This document shows, piece after piece, positions 38,449 to 46,720 of a DNA stretch of 64,000 nt; positions within the stretch are counted from its first letter, which is position 1, and every line of letters begins with the position of its first letter. The position numbers were made by a program, and so were the translations under genes. The DNA is from Variovorax sp. RA8. Lineage in GTDB: Bacteria; Pseudomonadota; Gammaproteobacteria; Burkholderiales; Burkholderiaceae_C. Under the pieces are notes generated by a model. The model was given only the letters and a program-made list of their open reading frames with translations, had not been told where the DNA came from and searched no databases. The stretch is from assembly GCF_901827175.1 (NCBI RefSeq), contig NZ_LR594662.1, positions 1,612,001-1,676,000 of the forward strand. The letters run 5' to 3'.

Positions 38449-39726
38449 TCAGGGAAGTGAATAGGTGGCGGCAACGGTGTCGCGCACCGCCTGCCGCATG
38501 GGAATCGATGCATCGCAGAGCGCTGCGGCGCGGCAGGGCGTACGCCGTTCGACGAGCGCGCGCAGCTGGCGCAGGTCGCCGCCGGCATTGACTGCGATGG
38601 CATGGCACAGACGGGCCTCGCTGTCGAAGCCGAGCAGGAGAAATTTCGGCGTCGCGTCATCGGGTGCCTGCGAGCCGCGCAGCTGGTAGGTCAGGCCCGG
38701 CACCGGCATTCCGAGCATCTGCACGTTGCAGCCGAACTGGTCGGTCCAGAACCACGGCGTGGCGGCGGGCTCGGTCGCCACGCCCAGCATCCCGCCGGCC
38801 GCGATGCGCGCCTGCTCGTTCGCGCTTTGCCAGGACTCGAGCCGGATCTCTTCGCCCAGGAGGGGCTGGAACTGACTCGTGCAGTCGCCTGCGGCGAAGA
38901 TGTGCGCAGCGCTCGTGCGGCATTGCGCATCGATCCGGATGCCACCATTGACCGGATTCAGCTCGAGCCCGCTTGCACGCGCCAGTTCCACCTCGGGCAC
39001 GAGGCCGATGGCGACCACGAGCAGAGCAGCGTGCAGCGCGCTGCCGTCGTCCAGGGCGATCTCGACGCCGTCGGGACACGGTCTGATCGACGTGCAGCGG
39101 CAAGCCAGCCGCAGGTCGATTCCGGTGCGACGCACACGCTGTTCCAGCCACTGCGAGAACGCCACCGGCACTGCGCGCGCCAGCACGTGTGGCGCGCTCT
39201 CGAGCACAGCGACTTCGAGCCCCATGGCGCGCGCGGTGGAGGCGATCTCCAGTCCCAGAAACCCTGCGCCGAGCACCACCAGCGACTTGCCCTGCCGCAT
39301 CGCCCCGCGCAGCGCCTGCGCGTCGGCAAGCGTGCGGATGGTGTGGACGCCCGGGGTCCCTTCGGGCAGATCGGGAAGTCCGCGTGCCCGCCCGCCCGTT
39401 GCGAGCAGGCAGCGGCTGAAGGACAGCGCCTCGCCGTCGCTGCAATGCGCCACCGACCGCGCGGCATCGATCGAGGCGACCACGGTGCCGAGCCGCAGCT
39501 CGATCGAGTGGTCCGCATGGAAGCCCGCCGGGTGGATGCCGATGCGTTCGTCCATCGCGGCGTCGCACAGCACAGCCTTGGACAGCGGCGGCCGTTCGTA
39601 GGGCAGCGGCTGCTCGCTGCCAACCATCACGATGCGGCCCGCGTGGCCGAAGGCGCGCAGCGCCGCCGCTGCGGTGGCGCCTGCCTGTCCGGCGCCGACG
39701 ATGAGGATGGGGTCCTCGTGCGACAT
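38449..39726 (-). CDS. picB: PicB electron-transfer component: ferredoxin reductase
   Basis: A 425-residue FAD-dependent reductase of the class that passes NADH electrons to Rieske ferredoxins. FAD binding is shown by ILIVGAGQAGATAA at the start, LPYERPPLSK, and HIFAAGDCTSQF near residue 280; NADH binding by LVVLGAGFLGLEIAS. ATG 39726 starts MSHEDPILIVG with GGAG upstream; longer in-frame extensions overlap the ferredoxin gene. It lies between ferredoxin and oxygenase genes. Confidence 0.88.
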   Translation of the reverse strand: MSHEDPILIVGAGQAGATAAAALRAFGHAGRIVMVGSEQPLPYERPPLSKAVLCDAAMDERIGIHPAGFHADHSIELRLGTVVASIDAARSVAHCSDGEALSFSRCLLATGGRARGLPDLPEGTPGVHTIRTLADAQALRGAMRQGKSLVVLGAGFLGLEIASTARAMGLEVAVLESAPHVLARAVPVAFSQWLEQRVRRTGIDLRLACRCTSIRPCPDGVEIALDDGSALHAALLVVAIGLVPEVELARASGLELNPVNGGIRIDAQCRTSAAHIFAAGDCTSQFQPLLGEEIRLESWQSANEQARIAAGGMLGVATEPAATPWFWTDQFGCNVQMLGMPVPGLTYQLRGSQAPDDATPKFLLLGFDSEARLCHAIAVNAGGDLRQLRALVERRTPCRAAALCDASIPMRQAVRDTVAATYSLP

Positions 39727-39736
39727 CGACCGCTCC

Positions 39737-40042
39737 TCAGGCATCGACCAGCACATCGGTGCCCTCGACGCGCACCGGATAAACCCGGATCGGCTGCGTC
39801 GCCGGCGCGCACAGGGCAGCGCCCGTGCGCAGGTCGAAGCGCGCCTGGTGCAGCGGGCATTCGATGCAGCCGTCTTCGACGTAGCCGTCGGAGAGCAGGG
39901 CGTACTGGTGAGTACAGACGTTGTCGGTGACGTGGAACTCGCCGGCGCTGCGATAGAGCGCGAGCTGTGCGTCGCCGAGTGCGATCGGCATGACTTCGTC
40001 GTCCTGCAACTGAGTCGCAGCGGCAATCCGGATCCAGGCCAT
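39737..40042 (-). CDS. picB: PicB electron-transfer component: Rieske ferredoxin
   Basis: A 101-residue Rieske-type ferredoxin. Cluster ligands are in CTHQYALLSDG and CPLHQARFD. It carries electrons from the reductase to the oxygenase. ATG 40042 is preceded by AAAGGA. It is the first gene of the picB operon, whose promoter and PicR operator lie at 40079-40110. Confidence 0.9.
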   Translation of the reverse strand: MAWIRIAAATQLQDDEVMPIALGDAQLALYRSAGEFHVTDNVCTHQYALLSDGYVEDGCIECPLHQARFDLRTGAALCAPATQPIRVYPVRVEGTDVLVDA

Positions 40043-40078
40043 GAGGCGTCCTTTGAAACGTACACTGAGATGTTGTCG

Positions 40079-40090
40079 TCAGTGTACTGA
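40079..40090. promoter_or_regulatory. PicR operator at the picB promoter
   Basis: TCAG-TGTA-CTGA is a perfect palindrome fitting TCAG-N4-CTNN. It overlaps the -10 of the minus-strand promoter at 40081-40110. A degenerate third copy, TCAG-TGTA-CGTT on the minus strand, lies 10 bases away at 40057-40068 in the picB leader. Confidence 0.8.
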
Positions 40091-40110
40091 ACATATATCG
40101 CCTTTGTCTA
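40081..40110 (-). promoter_or_regulatory. Promoter of the picB operon
   Basis: Reading the minus strand, TAGACA (40110-40105, 5/6) and TACACT (40086-40081, 4/6) are 18 bases apart. The -10 lies inside the PicR operator, which fits repression by steric block. Confidence 0.55.
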
Positions 40111-40265
40111 CGGGCTTACCCTGGCACGATTCCCGCTGTGGCGGTGCACGCCTGGCCGAGGCACCAACCTAGTGCCGATCGTTGGCAAAACTGCAGTATT
40201 CATGCCCTTGCATCGGGCGTGTCCATGCTTTCTGCACCATCCGGGATAGTCCTAGTGAAAGAGCG

Positions 40266-40294
40266 TTGACACTGCTTAATCTGGTCAGCATACT
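40266..40294 (+). promoter_or_regulatory. Promoter of the TRAP-picA operon
   Basis: A consensus -35 TTGACA (40266-40271) and CATACT (40289-40294) are 17 bases apart. The -10 is fully inside the PicR operator at 40285-40296. The rest of the 326-base gap between the ferredoxin and TRAP genes holds no gene. Confidence 0.75.
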
Positions 40295-40296
40295 GA
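40285..40296. promoter_or_regulatory. PicR operator at the TRAP-picA promoter
   Basis: TCAG-CATA-CTGA, a perfect palindrome of the TCAG-N4-CTNN type, sits over the -10 hexamer of the strong promoter at 40266. Two sites in this intergenic region and one before picR is the same distribution reported for Alcaligenes. Confidence 0.8.
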
Positions 40297-40368
40297 CAAT
40301 AATCCTGCCGTCCACGAACTGAAGTTCGCTCCGGCTCCGACTTGTTCATCACCAACTGGAGTGACTCC

Positions 40369-41463
40369 ATGCAGCGACGCCGCTTTCTAGAGAAGACCGG
40401 GACCCTGGCGGGCCTGGCAACCCTTGCCGCACCCGCGCTGGCGCAGACGGCGCCCAGCGTGAAGTGGCGCATGTCGACGAGCTGGCCGAAGAGCCTCGAC
40501 ACCATGTACGGCTCGGCCGACCACCTGTGCAAGCGCGTCGCCGAGCTGACCGACGGAAAGTTCGAGATCCGGCCCTTTGCCGGCGGCGAGATCGTTCCGC
40601 CGGCGCAGAACATGGACGCGGTCAGCAACGGCACCATCGAATGCAGCCATGTGCTGGCCTCGGCCTTCATCGGCAAGGACCCCGCGCTCGCCTTCGATGC
40701 CGGACTCGCATTCGGTCTCAATGCACGCCAGCACAACGCCTGGGTACACGCCGGCGGCGGCATGCCCCTGCTGCGCGCGCTCTACAAGAAGCACGGCATC
40801 GTCAATTTCGTCTGCGGCAACGTCGGTGTCCAGATGGGCGGCTTCTTTCGCAAGGAGATCAAGTCGGTGGCCGACCTGCAGGGCTTGAAGATGCGCATCG
40901 GCGGCATCGGCGGCATGGTGCTGGCGAAGATGGGCGCAGTGCCGCAGCAGATTCCCGCATCGGACATCTACTCCGCGCTCGAGAAGGGCACCATCGACGC
41001 GGCCGAATGGATCGGCCCCTACGACGACGAGAAGCTGGGCCTTCATCGCGTGGCGCAGCACTACTACACGCCAGGCTGGTGGGAAGGCAGCGCATCGATC
41101 ACGGCCATGGTCAACGAGAAGGCGTGGGCAGCATTGCCGCCGACCTACAAGGCGGCCTTCGACTGCGCGGCCTCGGAGCAGACGATGCGGATGCTGGCCG
41201 AGTACGACGCGCGCAATCCGGATGCGCTGAAGAGGTTGATCGGGCAGGGCGCGAAGCTCGCGTACTTCCCCCGGGATCTCATGACCGCGGCCTACAACGC
41301 CTCCAACGAGGTGTACGAGGAGCTTTCGGCCAGGAACGCGGACTTCAAGGCCATCTATCCCAAGTGGAACGAATTCCGCCAGAGCGAGGCGAGCTGGTTC
41401 CGGGTCGCCGAGAGCGCGCTCGACAACTTCACCTTCGCTGCAGTCACCAAGAACAAGACCTGA
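40369..41463 (+). CDS. TRAP transporter substrate-binding protein (DctP family)
   Basis: A 364-residue periplasmic binding protein for organic acids. The N-terminus MQRRRFLEKTGTLAGLATLAAPALAQ is a twin-arginine signal, so it is exported folded by the Tat system encoded at 21326. The DctP fold shows KWRMSTSWPKSLDT, DLQGLKMRIGG and PQQIPASDIYSALEKGTIDAAEWIGP. ATG 40369 has GGAG seven bases upstream. First gene after a PicR-controlled promoter, it probably captures picolinate or a related acid; the ligand is inferred. Confidence 0.88.
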   Translation: MQRRRFLEKTGTLAGLATLAAPALAQTAPSVKWRMSTSWPKSLDTMYGSADHLCKRVAELTDGKFEIRPFAGGEIVPPAQNMDAVSNGTIECSHVLASAFIGKDPALAFDAGLAFGLNARQHNAWVHAGGGMPLLRALYKKHGIVNFVCGNVGVQMGGFFRKEIKSVADLQGLKMRIGGIGGMVLAKMGAVPQQIPASDIYSALEKGTIDAAEWIGPYDDEKLGLHRVAQHYYTPGWWEGSASITAMVNEKAWAALPPTYKAAFDCAASEQTMRMLAEYDARNPDALKRLIGQGAKLAYFPRDLMTAAYNASNEVYEELSARNADFKAIYPKWNEFRQSEASWFRVAESALDNFTFAAVTKNKT

Positions 41464-41486
41464 GTCCCCTCACGCCGGAAGCCGCC

Positions 41487-42014
41487 ATGAACCTCCTGCT
41501 GCGCGCGTCGGGCCTGATCGACGCATTGAACCGATGCGTCGGCCGGCTGGCCTGCTGGCTGATCCTGCTGGCCGTTCTGATCAGCAGCGGCAATGCGGTC
41601 GCCCGCAAGACGCTGAACATGAGCTCGAACGCGATGCTGGAGATCCAGTGGTACCTGTTTGCGGCGGTCTTCCTGCTGTGCGCCGGCTACACGCTGCTCA
41701 GCAAGGAGCACGTCCGGGTCGACCTGATCTTTTCGCAGCTGTCGCGGCGCAAGCAGCTGTGGGTCGAGATCGGCGGCACGCTGCTGTTCCTCGCGCCGAT
41801 GACGGTGCTGATCCTCGTGCTCTCCTGGGCCCCCTTCGTCGACGCCTGGGCGAGCGGCGAAGTCTCCGCCAATGCAGGCGGGCTGATCCGCTGGCCGGTG
41901 AAGCTGCTGATCCCGCTCGGCTTCGGCCTGCTGCTGCTGCAGGGGCTGTCCGAGATCATCAAGGACGTGGCCGAACTGCGCGCCTTGCGCGGCGAGCAGG
42001 GGACCGTTCCATGA
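41487..42014 (+). CDS. TRAP transporter small membrane subunit (DctQ family)
   Basis: A 175-residue four-span subunit. Spans include LACWLILLAVLISSGNAVAR, WYLFAAVFLLCAGYTLL and LLIPLGFGLLLLQGLSEI; the SKEHVRVDLIF loop is typical of DctQ. It bridges the binding protein and the large subunit and overlaps the next gene by four bases. Start ATG 41487 is 23 bases after the DctP-type gene. Confidence 0.88.
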   Translation: MNLLLRASGLIDALNRCVGRLACWLILLAVLISSGNAVARKTLNMSSNAMLEIQWYLFAAVFLLCAGYTLLSKEHVRVDLIFSQLSRRKQLWVEIGGTLLFLAPMTVLILVLSWAPFVDAWASGEVSANAGGLIRWPVKLLIPLGFGLLLLQGLSEIIKDVAELRALRGEQGTVP

Positions 42015-43468
42015 TCGAGCTCCTGACGGCGTACCTCGCGCCGGTCATGTTCGCCTGTCTCGTGCTGCTGCTGCTGGTCGGCTACCCGGTGGCGTTCGCC
42101 GTCGGCGCCAACGGGCTGCTGTTCGGTGCAGTGGGCATCTGGCTCGGACTGATCGAGCCGTCCCTGTTCCAGGCCTTGCCGGAACGGGTGTTCGGCATCA
42201 TGTTCAACGAGACGCTTCTGGCGATTCCGTTCTTCACCTTCATGGGTCTCATCCTCGAGCGCAGCGGCATGGCCGAGGAGCTCCTGGACACCATCGGGCA
42301 GCTCTTCGGCCCGGTTCGCGGCGGCCTGGCGTATGCGGTGATCCTGGTAGGCGGCCTGCTGGCTGCGACCACCGGCGTGGTGGCTGCCTCGGTCATCTCG
42401 ATGGGCCTGATTTCGCTGCCGATCATGCTGCGCTACGGCTACGACAAGCGCCTGGCCACCGGTGTGATCGCGGCGTCGGGCACGCTGGCGCAGATCATTC
42501 CGCCGTCGCTGGTGCTGATCGTGCTGGCCGACCAGATGGGCCGCTCGGTCGGAGACATGTACGCCGGCGCCCTGGTGCCCGGGCTGCTGCTGGTGGTCCT
42601 GTACATGGCCTATGTCTTCTTCCATTCGCTTTGGAAGCCGGCGGCGGCGCCGCCGTTGCCGCCCGAGGCCCGTACCCTGCGCGGCGGCGCGCTGCTGCTG
42701 AAGGTCATGACCTCGCTGGTGCCGCCGCTCGTGCTCATCTTCCTCGTCCTCGGCACCATCTTCATCGGGCTTGCGACCCCGACCGAAGGCGGCGCGATGG
42801 GGGCCGTCGGCGCGCTGCTGCTCGCACTGGGTCGGCGCCGCCTGTCGCTGCCGCTACTGAAGCAGGCGATGGACAAGACCGCCAAACTCACGTGTTTCGC
42901 GATCTTCATCCTGGTCGGTGCGACGGTGTTCGGGCTGGTCTTTCGCGCCGTGAACGGCGACGTCTGGGTCGAGCACCTGCTGCTCGACCTGCCCGGTGGA
43001 CAGCTCGGCTTCCTGATCGTCGTCAACCTGATGGTGTTCGTGCTGGCCTTCTTCCTCGACTTCTTCGAGCTTGCCTTCATCATCGTGCCGCTCCTCGCGC
43101 CCGTCGCGGACAAGCTCGGGATCGACCTCATCTGGTTCGGCGTGCTGCTGGCCGTCAACATGCAGACTTCGTTCATGCATCCTCCCTTCGGCTTTGCGCT
43201 GTTCTACCTGCGCTCGGTCGCGAGCAAGGACGTGAGGACCGGTGACATCTATCGCGGCGCGATACCCTTCGTGCTGCTGCAGCTCGTGATGGTCGCGCTG
43301 GTGATCGCCTTCCCCCGGCTCGTGACCGGCAACGTCCACCAGGCGAAGGCGGTCGACCTGAGCAAGATCCGGATCGAGGTGCCGCAACAGGCGGACGATG
43401 CGTCGTCGGCCTACCCCGGAGCCGCAGGCGCGGCCAGCCCGGCGCTGCCCGGCCCCGCCAACCCGTGA
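42011..43468 (+). CDS. TRAP transporter large membrane subunit (DctM family)
   Basis: A 485-residue sodium- or proton-coupled permease with about 12 spans. The DctM signatures ASVISMGLISLPIMLRYGYDKRLATGVIAASGTLAQIIPPS and LDFFELAFIIVPLLAPV are present (given here in pieces: ASVISMGLISLPIML, GTLAQIIPPS, LDFFELAFIIVPLL). The C-terminus is extended by about 45 residues with an AlaPro-rich tail. GTG of picA overlaps its stop, so transport and the first oxidation are coupled. Confidence 0.9.
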   Translation: MIELLTAYLAPVMFACLVLLLLVGYPVAFAVGANGLLFGAVGIWLGLIEPSLFQALPERVFGIMFNETLLAIPFFTFMGLILERSGMAEELLDTIGQLFGPVRGGLAYAVILVGGLLAATTGVVAASVISMGLISLPIMLRYGYDKRLATGVIAASGTLAQIIPPSLVLIVLADQMGRSVGDMYAGALVPGLLLVVLYMAYVFFHSLWKPAAAPPLPPEARTLRGGALLLKVMTSLVPPLVLIFLVLGTIFIGLATPTEGGAMGAVGALLLALGRRRLSLPLLKQAMDKTAKLTCFAIFILVGATVFGLVFRAVNGDVWVEHLLLDLPGGQLGFLIVVNLMVFVLAFFLDFFELAFIIVPLLAPVADKLGIDLIWFGVLLAVNMQTSFMHPPFGFALFYLRSVASKDVRTGDIYRGAIPFVLLQLVMVALVIAFPRLVTGNVHQAKAVDLSKIRIEVPQQADDASSAYPGAAGAASPALPGPANP

Positions 43469-45870
43469 CCACCCCCAAGGAGACCCCGTTGGATCCAGCC
43501 AGCCACGACCCCAGAACACAAGGCCAGGGCGTCGGCGCCCGCGTCGAACGCAAGGAAGATGCGCGCCACCTGCACGGCCGCGGCCGCTTCGTTGCCGACA
43601 TGGACATGCCGGAGCTCAGCGAGGTCGCCTTTCTGCGCAGCCCGCTCGCCCATGCGCGCATCGTCTCGGCACGGCTGCCGCAGGAAGGCGCCGAGCGCGT
43701 CGTGCTGCGCGAGTCGATGGCGGATGCGCTCGACATCGTGGCCGATTCCACGCTTCCAACCTACCAGTCCTCGGCCCAGCCGCCGCTCGCCTGCGGCAAG
43801 GTCCGCTTCGTCGGGGAGCCGGTCGCCATGGTGTTCGCGCCGACGCGGGCCGAGGCCGAGGACCTGGCCGAGCAGGTCGAGGTCGAGTTCGAGGACCTGC
43901 CGGTCTATGCCGATGCGGCGTCGTCGCGTGCCGCGACGGGCGAGCTGATGCACCCGGGCTGGCGCGACAACACCTTCGTCACGCTGAAGGCCGACAAGGA
44001 CTTCGAGCTGCACGCGAAGCAGGCCTCGCTGGTCGTCAAGCGCTCGATCGACCTCGCGCGCCAGTGCATGGTGCCGATGGAGGGCAAGGCGGTGCTGGCC
44101 TACTGGGACCACCAGGCCGACCAACTCGTGGTGGTGAGCGCCACGCAGGTGCCGCACATGATCCGCACCGTCATCGCGCAGTGCCTGGGGCTGGAGCAGG
44201 GGCGCGTGCGCGTGATCTCGCCGGACGTCGGAGGCGCCTTCGGCTACAAGTGCGTGCTCCAGCAGGAAGAGCTGTGCGTCGCCTGGCTGGCCAAGACGCA
44301 TCGCAAGCCCTTTCGCTACATCGAGGACCGCCGCGAGCACCTCATCGCCGGCGCCAACACGCGCGAGCACCACTACGAGATGACGGCGTATGCCGACGCG
44401 CGCGGCCGCCTGCTGGCGCTGGACGCCCGCATCACCATCGACGGCGGCGCCTACTCGGTGTGGCCCTTCACGATCGGCCTCGAGCCCGGGCAGGCGGTCG
44501 GAAACCTGCCCGGTCCGTACGCGTTCGGCGGCTACCGCTGCGTCACCGAGGCGGTCGCGACCAACAAGCCCGGCTTCGTGCCCTATCGCGGCGTGGCGCG
44601 CACGGGCGTCTGCTTCGCGATGGAGCTCACGATGGATGCCATCGCCCGCGCTGTCGGGCGCGAGCCCTGGGAGGTGCGCCTCGAGAACCTGGTGCCCGCG
44701 TCGGCCATGCCGCATGTCAATGTCGCCAACAAGCATTTCGACAGCGGCGACTATCCGGCCAGCCTGCGCAAGGCGTGCGAGATGATCGGGCTCGATGCCG
44801 TGCGCGAGCGCCAGCGCACGGACGAGGCCGACGGCCGGCTCATCGGCGTGGGCTTCGCCACCTACACGGAGCAGTCGGCGCACGGCACCTCGGTGTTCGC
44901 GACCTGGGGCACGCCCGTAATCCCGGGCTTCGACTCGGCCACGGTCCGCGTCACGCCCGACGGCGGCCTCGAAATGCGCGTCGGCGTCCATTCGCACGGC
45001 CAGGGCATGGAGACCACCTTCGCGCAGATCGCGCACGAGGTCCTCGGCATCGACATCGCAAGCATCAAGCTCGTGCACGGCGACACCGGCCTCACGCCTT
45101 TCTCCACCGGGACCTATGCCTCCCGCTCGCTGGTGATGTCGGGAGGTGCGGTATCGAAGGCCTGCAAGGCGCTGGCACCGCGCATCCTGCACATCGGAGC
45201 GCACCTGCTCGGCGCCACGCCGCAAGAGGTGTCGATCGAAGCGGGCCGCGTCGTCGGCCCCGCGGGCAGCGTGCCGATCAGCGAAGTGGCGCAGGCCTGG
45301 TACCTGCGCCCCGACCGGCTGCCGGCCGACGTGGACGCGCAGGGCCTCGAGGTCACGACCGGTTTCAAGCCGAAGGTCGATACCGGCGCCTTCACCTACG
45401 CGAGCCACGCGGTCACGGTCGCGGTCGACCCGGACATCGGCCACGTCGAGATCCTCGACTACGTCGTCGTCGAGGACTGCGGCACCATGATCAATCCGAT
45501 GGTGGTCGAGGGGCAGACCTACGGCGGCGTTGCGCAAGGCATCGGCACCGCGCTGTACGAGGAGACGCCGTACGACCGCAACGGCCAGCCGCTGGCTTCG
45601 ACCCTGGCTGACTACATGCTGCCGGGCGCGACCGAGGTGCCGAACCTGCGCATCCATCATTTCGAGACGCCATCTCCGCACACGGAGTTCGGCGCCAAGG
45701 GCATGGGGGAGGGCGGCGCGATCGCACCGCCGGCTGCCATCTTCAATGCCGTCAACGATGCCCTGCGCCCGCTCGGCGCCGAGGTGGCGCACACGCCGCT
45801 CACGCCGCGCCGCCTGCTCGAAGCCATCGCCGCCGCCCAGATCGCCGGCAGGCACAGGAAGGCCGCGTGA
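43465..45870 (+). CDS. picA: Picolinate dehydrogenase PicA, molybdenum subunit
   Basis: An 801-residue CoxL/xanthine-dehydrogenase-type subunit that binds the molybdopterin cofactor and hydroxylates a heteroaromatic ring with water. Cofactor loops are in SPDVGGAFGYKC, PYRGVARTGVCF and SHGQGMETTFAQIAHEV; the catalytic glutamate is in GMGEGGAIAPP. The start is GTG 43465. With the FAD and 2Fe-2S subunits next to it this is a complete three-part enzyme. It is expected to make 6-hydroxypicolinate from picolinate; the substrate is inferred from the pic genes. No molybdenum cofactor maturation gene (XdhC type) is nearby. Confidence 0.85.
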   Translation: MTTPKETPLDPASHDPRTQGQGVGARVERKEDARHLHGRGRFVADMDMPELSEVAFLRSPLAHARIVSARLPQEGAERVVLRESMADALDIVADSTLPTYQSSAQPPLACGKVRFVGEPVAMVFAPTRAEAEDLAEQVEVEFEDLPVYADAASSRAATGELMHPGWRDNTFVTLKADKDFELHAKQASLVVKRSIDLARQCMVPMEGKAVLAYWDHQADQLVVVSATQVPHMIRTVIAQCLGLEQGRVRVISPDVGGAFGYKCVLQQEELCVAWLAKTHRKPFRYIEDRREHLIAGANTREHHYEMTAYADARGRLLALDARITIDGGAYSVWPFTIGLEPGQAVGNLPGPYAFGGYRCVTEAVATNKPGFVPYRGVARTGVCFAMELTMDAIARAVGREPWEVRLENLVPASAMPHVNVANKHFDSGDYPASLRKACEMIGLDAVRERQRTDEADGRLIGVGFATYTEQSAHGTSVFATWGTPVIPGFDSATVRVTPDGGLEMRVGVHSHGQGMETTFAQIAHEVLGIDIASIKLVHGDTGLTPFSTGTYASRSLVMSGGAVSKACKALAPRILHIGAHLLGATPQEVSIEAGRVVGPAGSVPISEVAQAWYLRPDRLPADVDAQGLEVTTGFKPKVDTGAFTYASHAVTVAVDPDIGHVEILDYVVVEDCGTMINPMVVEGQTYGGVAQGIGTALYEETPYDRNGQPLASTLADYMLPGATEVPNLRIHHFETPSPHTEFGAKGMGEGGAIAPPAAIFNAVNDALRPLGAEVAHTPLTPRRLLEAIAAAQIAGRHRKAA

Positions 45871-45880
45871 GGACCGAACG

Positions 45881-46720
45881 ATGAAAGCCGCAAGCTTCGA
45901 CTACCAACGACCGCCCACGCTGCAGGCGGCACTGCGCCTTCTGAGCGACGCCGGCGGCAGCGCGAAGGTGATGGGCGGCGGCCAGTCGCTCGGCCCGATG
46001 CTGAACCTGCGGCTCACGCGCCCGAAGCAGGTGATCGACGTCTCTGCCCTGGAGGAACTCCGGGGGGTCGCGCAGGATGGCGATGCGATCCGCATCGGCG
46101 CGGCCGTCACCCATGCCGAAATCGAGGACGGCGCGCATGCGCTGCTGCGCGGCGGCCTGCTGCAATCGGTCGCGGGCGGCATCGCGTATCGGGCGGTCCG
46201 CAACCGCGGCACCGTCGGCGGCAGCCTCGCGCATGCGGACCCGGCGGCCGACTGGGTGCTCGCCGCGTCGGCGCTCGGCGCAGAGGTCGAGGTCGCGTCG
46301 CAGGCGGGCACGCGCCGCGTGCCGATGGACGGATTCATGCAGGGTGCCTACACCACCGTGCTGGGCGAAGGCGAATTGCTCGTTGCGCTGCGGGTGCCGC
46401 AACTCGGTCCCGCCGCTCGCTGGGGCTACTTCAAGTTCTGCCGCAAGACCGGGGAGTTCGCCGAGGCCAGTTGCGCCGCGGTGTTCGATCCGGCGCGCAA
46501 GCTGGCCCGCGTCGTGCTCGGCGCGCTCGACGGCGCGCCCCAGGCGCTGCCTGCGCTGGCGGCCCAGGTCGCGCGCAGCGGCGCCGTGCCGTCTCGCGAC
46601 GCCATCGCGGCGGCCGTTGCGGTTGCCGCGGCGTCCAAGGACGCCGTCGATCGCAAGTTGCTGGCCGTGGCCGTCGAGCGCTGCCTGGCCCAGGTTTTGA
46701 CATTGGAATCCGTGCAATGA
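45881..46720 (+). CDS. picA: Picolinate dehydrogenase PicA, FAD subunit
   Basis: A 279-residue CoxM-type flavoprotein. FAD binding is shown by KVMGGGQSLGPMLNLRL and RNRGTVGGSLAHADPAAD. It receives electrons from the Fe-S subunit. ATG 45881 follows 10 bases after the large subunit and its stop overlaps the next gene (ATGA). The order large-medium-small differs from many such operons but is common in CoxL-like clusters of soil bacteria. Confidence 0.86.
   Translation: MKAASFDYQRPPTLQAALRLLSDAGGSAKVMGGGQSLGPMLNLRLTRPKQVIDVSALEELRGVAQDGDAIRIGAAVTHAEIEDGAHALLRGGLLQSVAGGIAYRAVRNRGTVGGSLAHADPAADWVLAASALGAEVEVASQAGTRRVPMDGFMQGAYTTVLGEGELLVALRVPQLGPAARWGYFKFCRKTGEFAEASCAAVFDPARKLARVVLGALDGAPQALPALAAQVARSGAVPSRDAIAAAVAVAAASKDAVDRKLLAVAVERCLAQVLTLESVQ

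Noticed and set aside
40122..40137. Possible sigma-54 promoter (TGGCACG with a GC 10 bases later)
   Set aside because: The -24 element is perfect but the -12 element is CCGCT rather than TTGCW, and no enhancer-binding regulator is present; the sigma-70 promoters with PicR sites explain the region better.
43411..45855. 814-codon minus-strand open frame over the PicA large subunit
   Set aside because: High-GC shadow; the plus strand encodes a complete CoxL-type protein with cofactor motifs.
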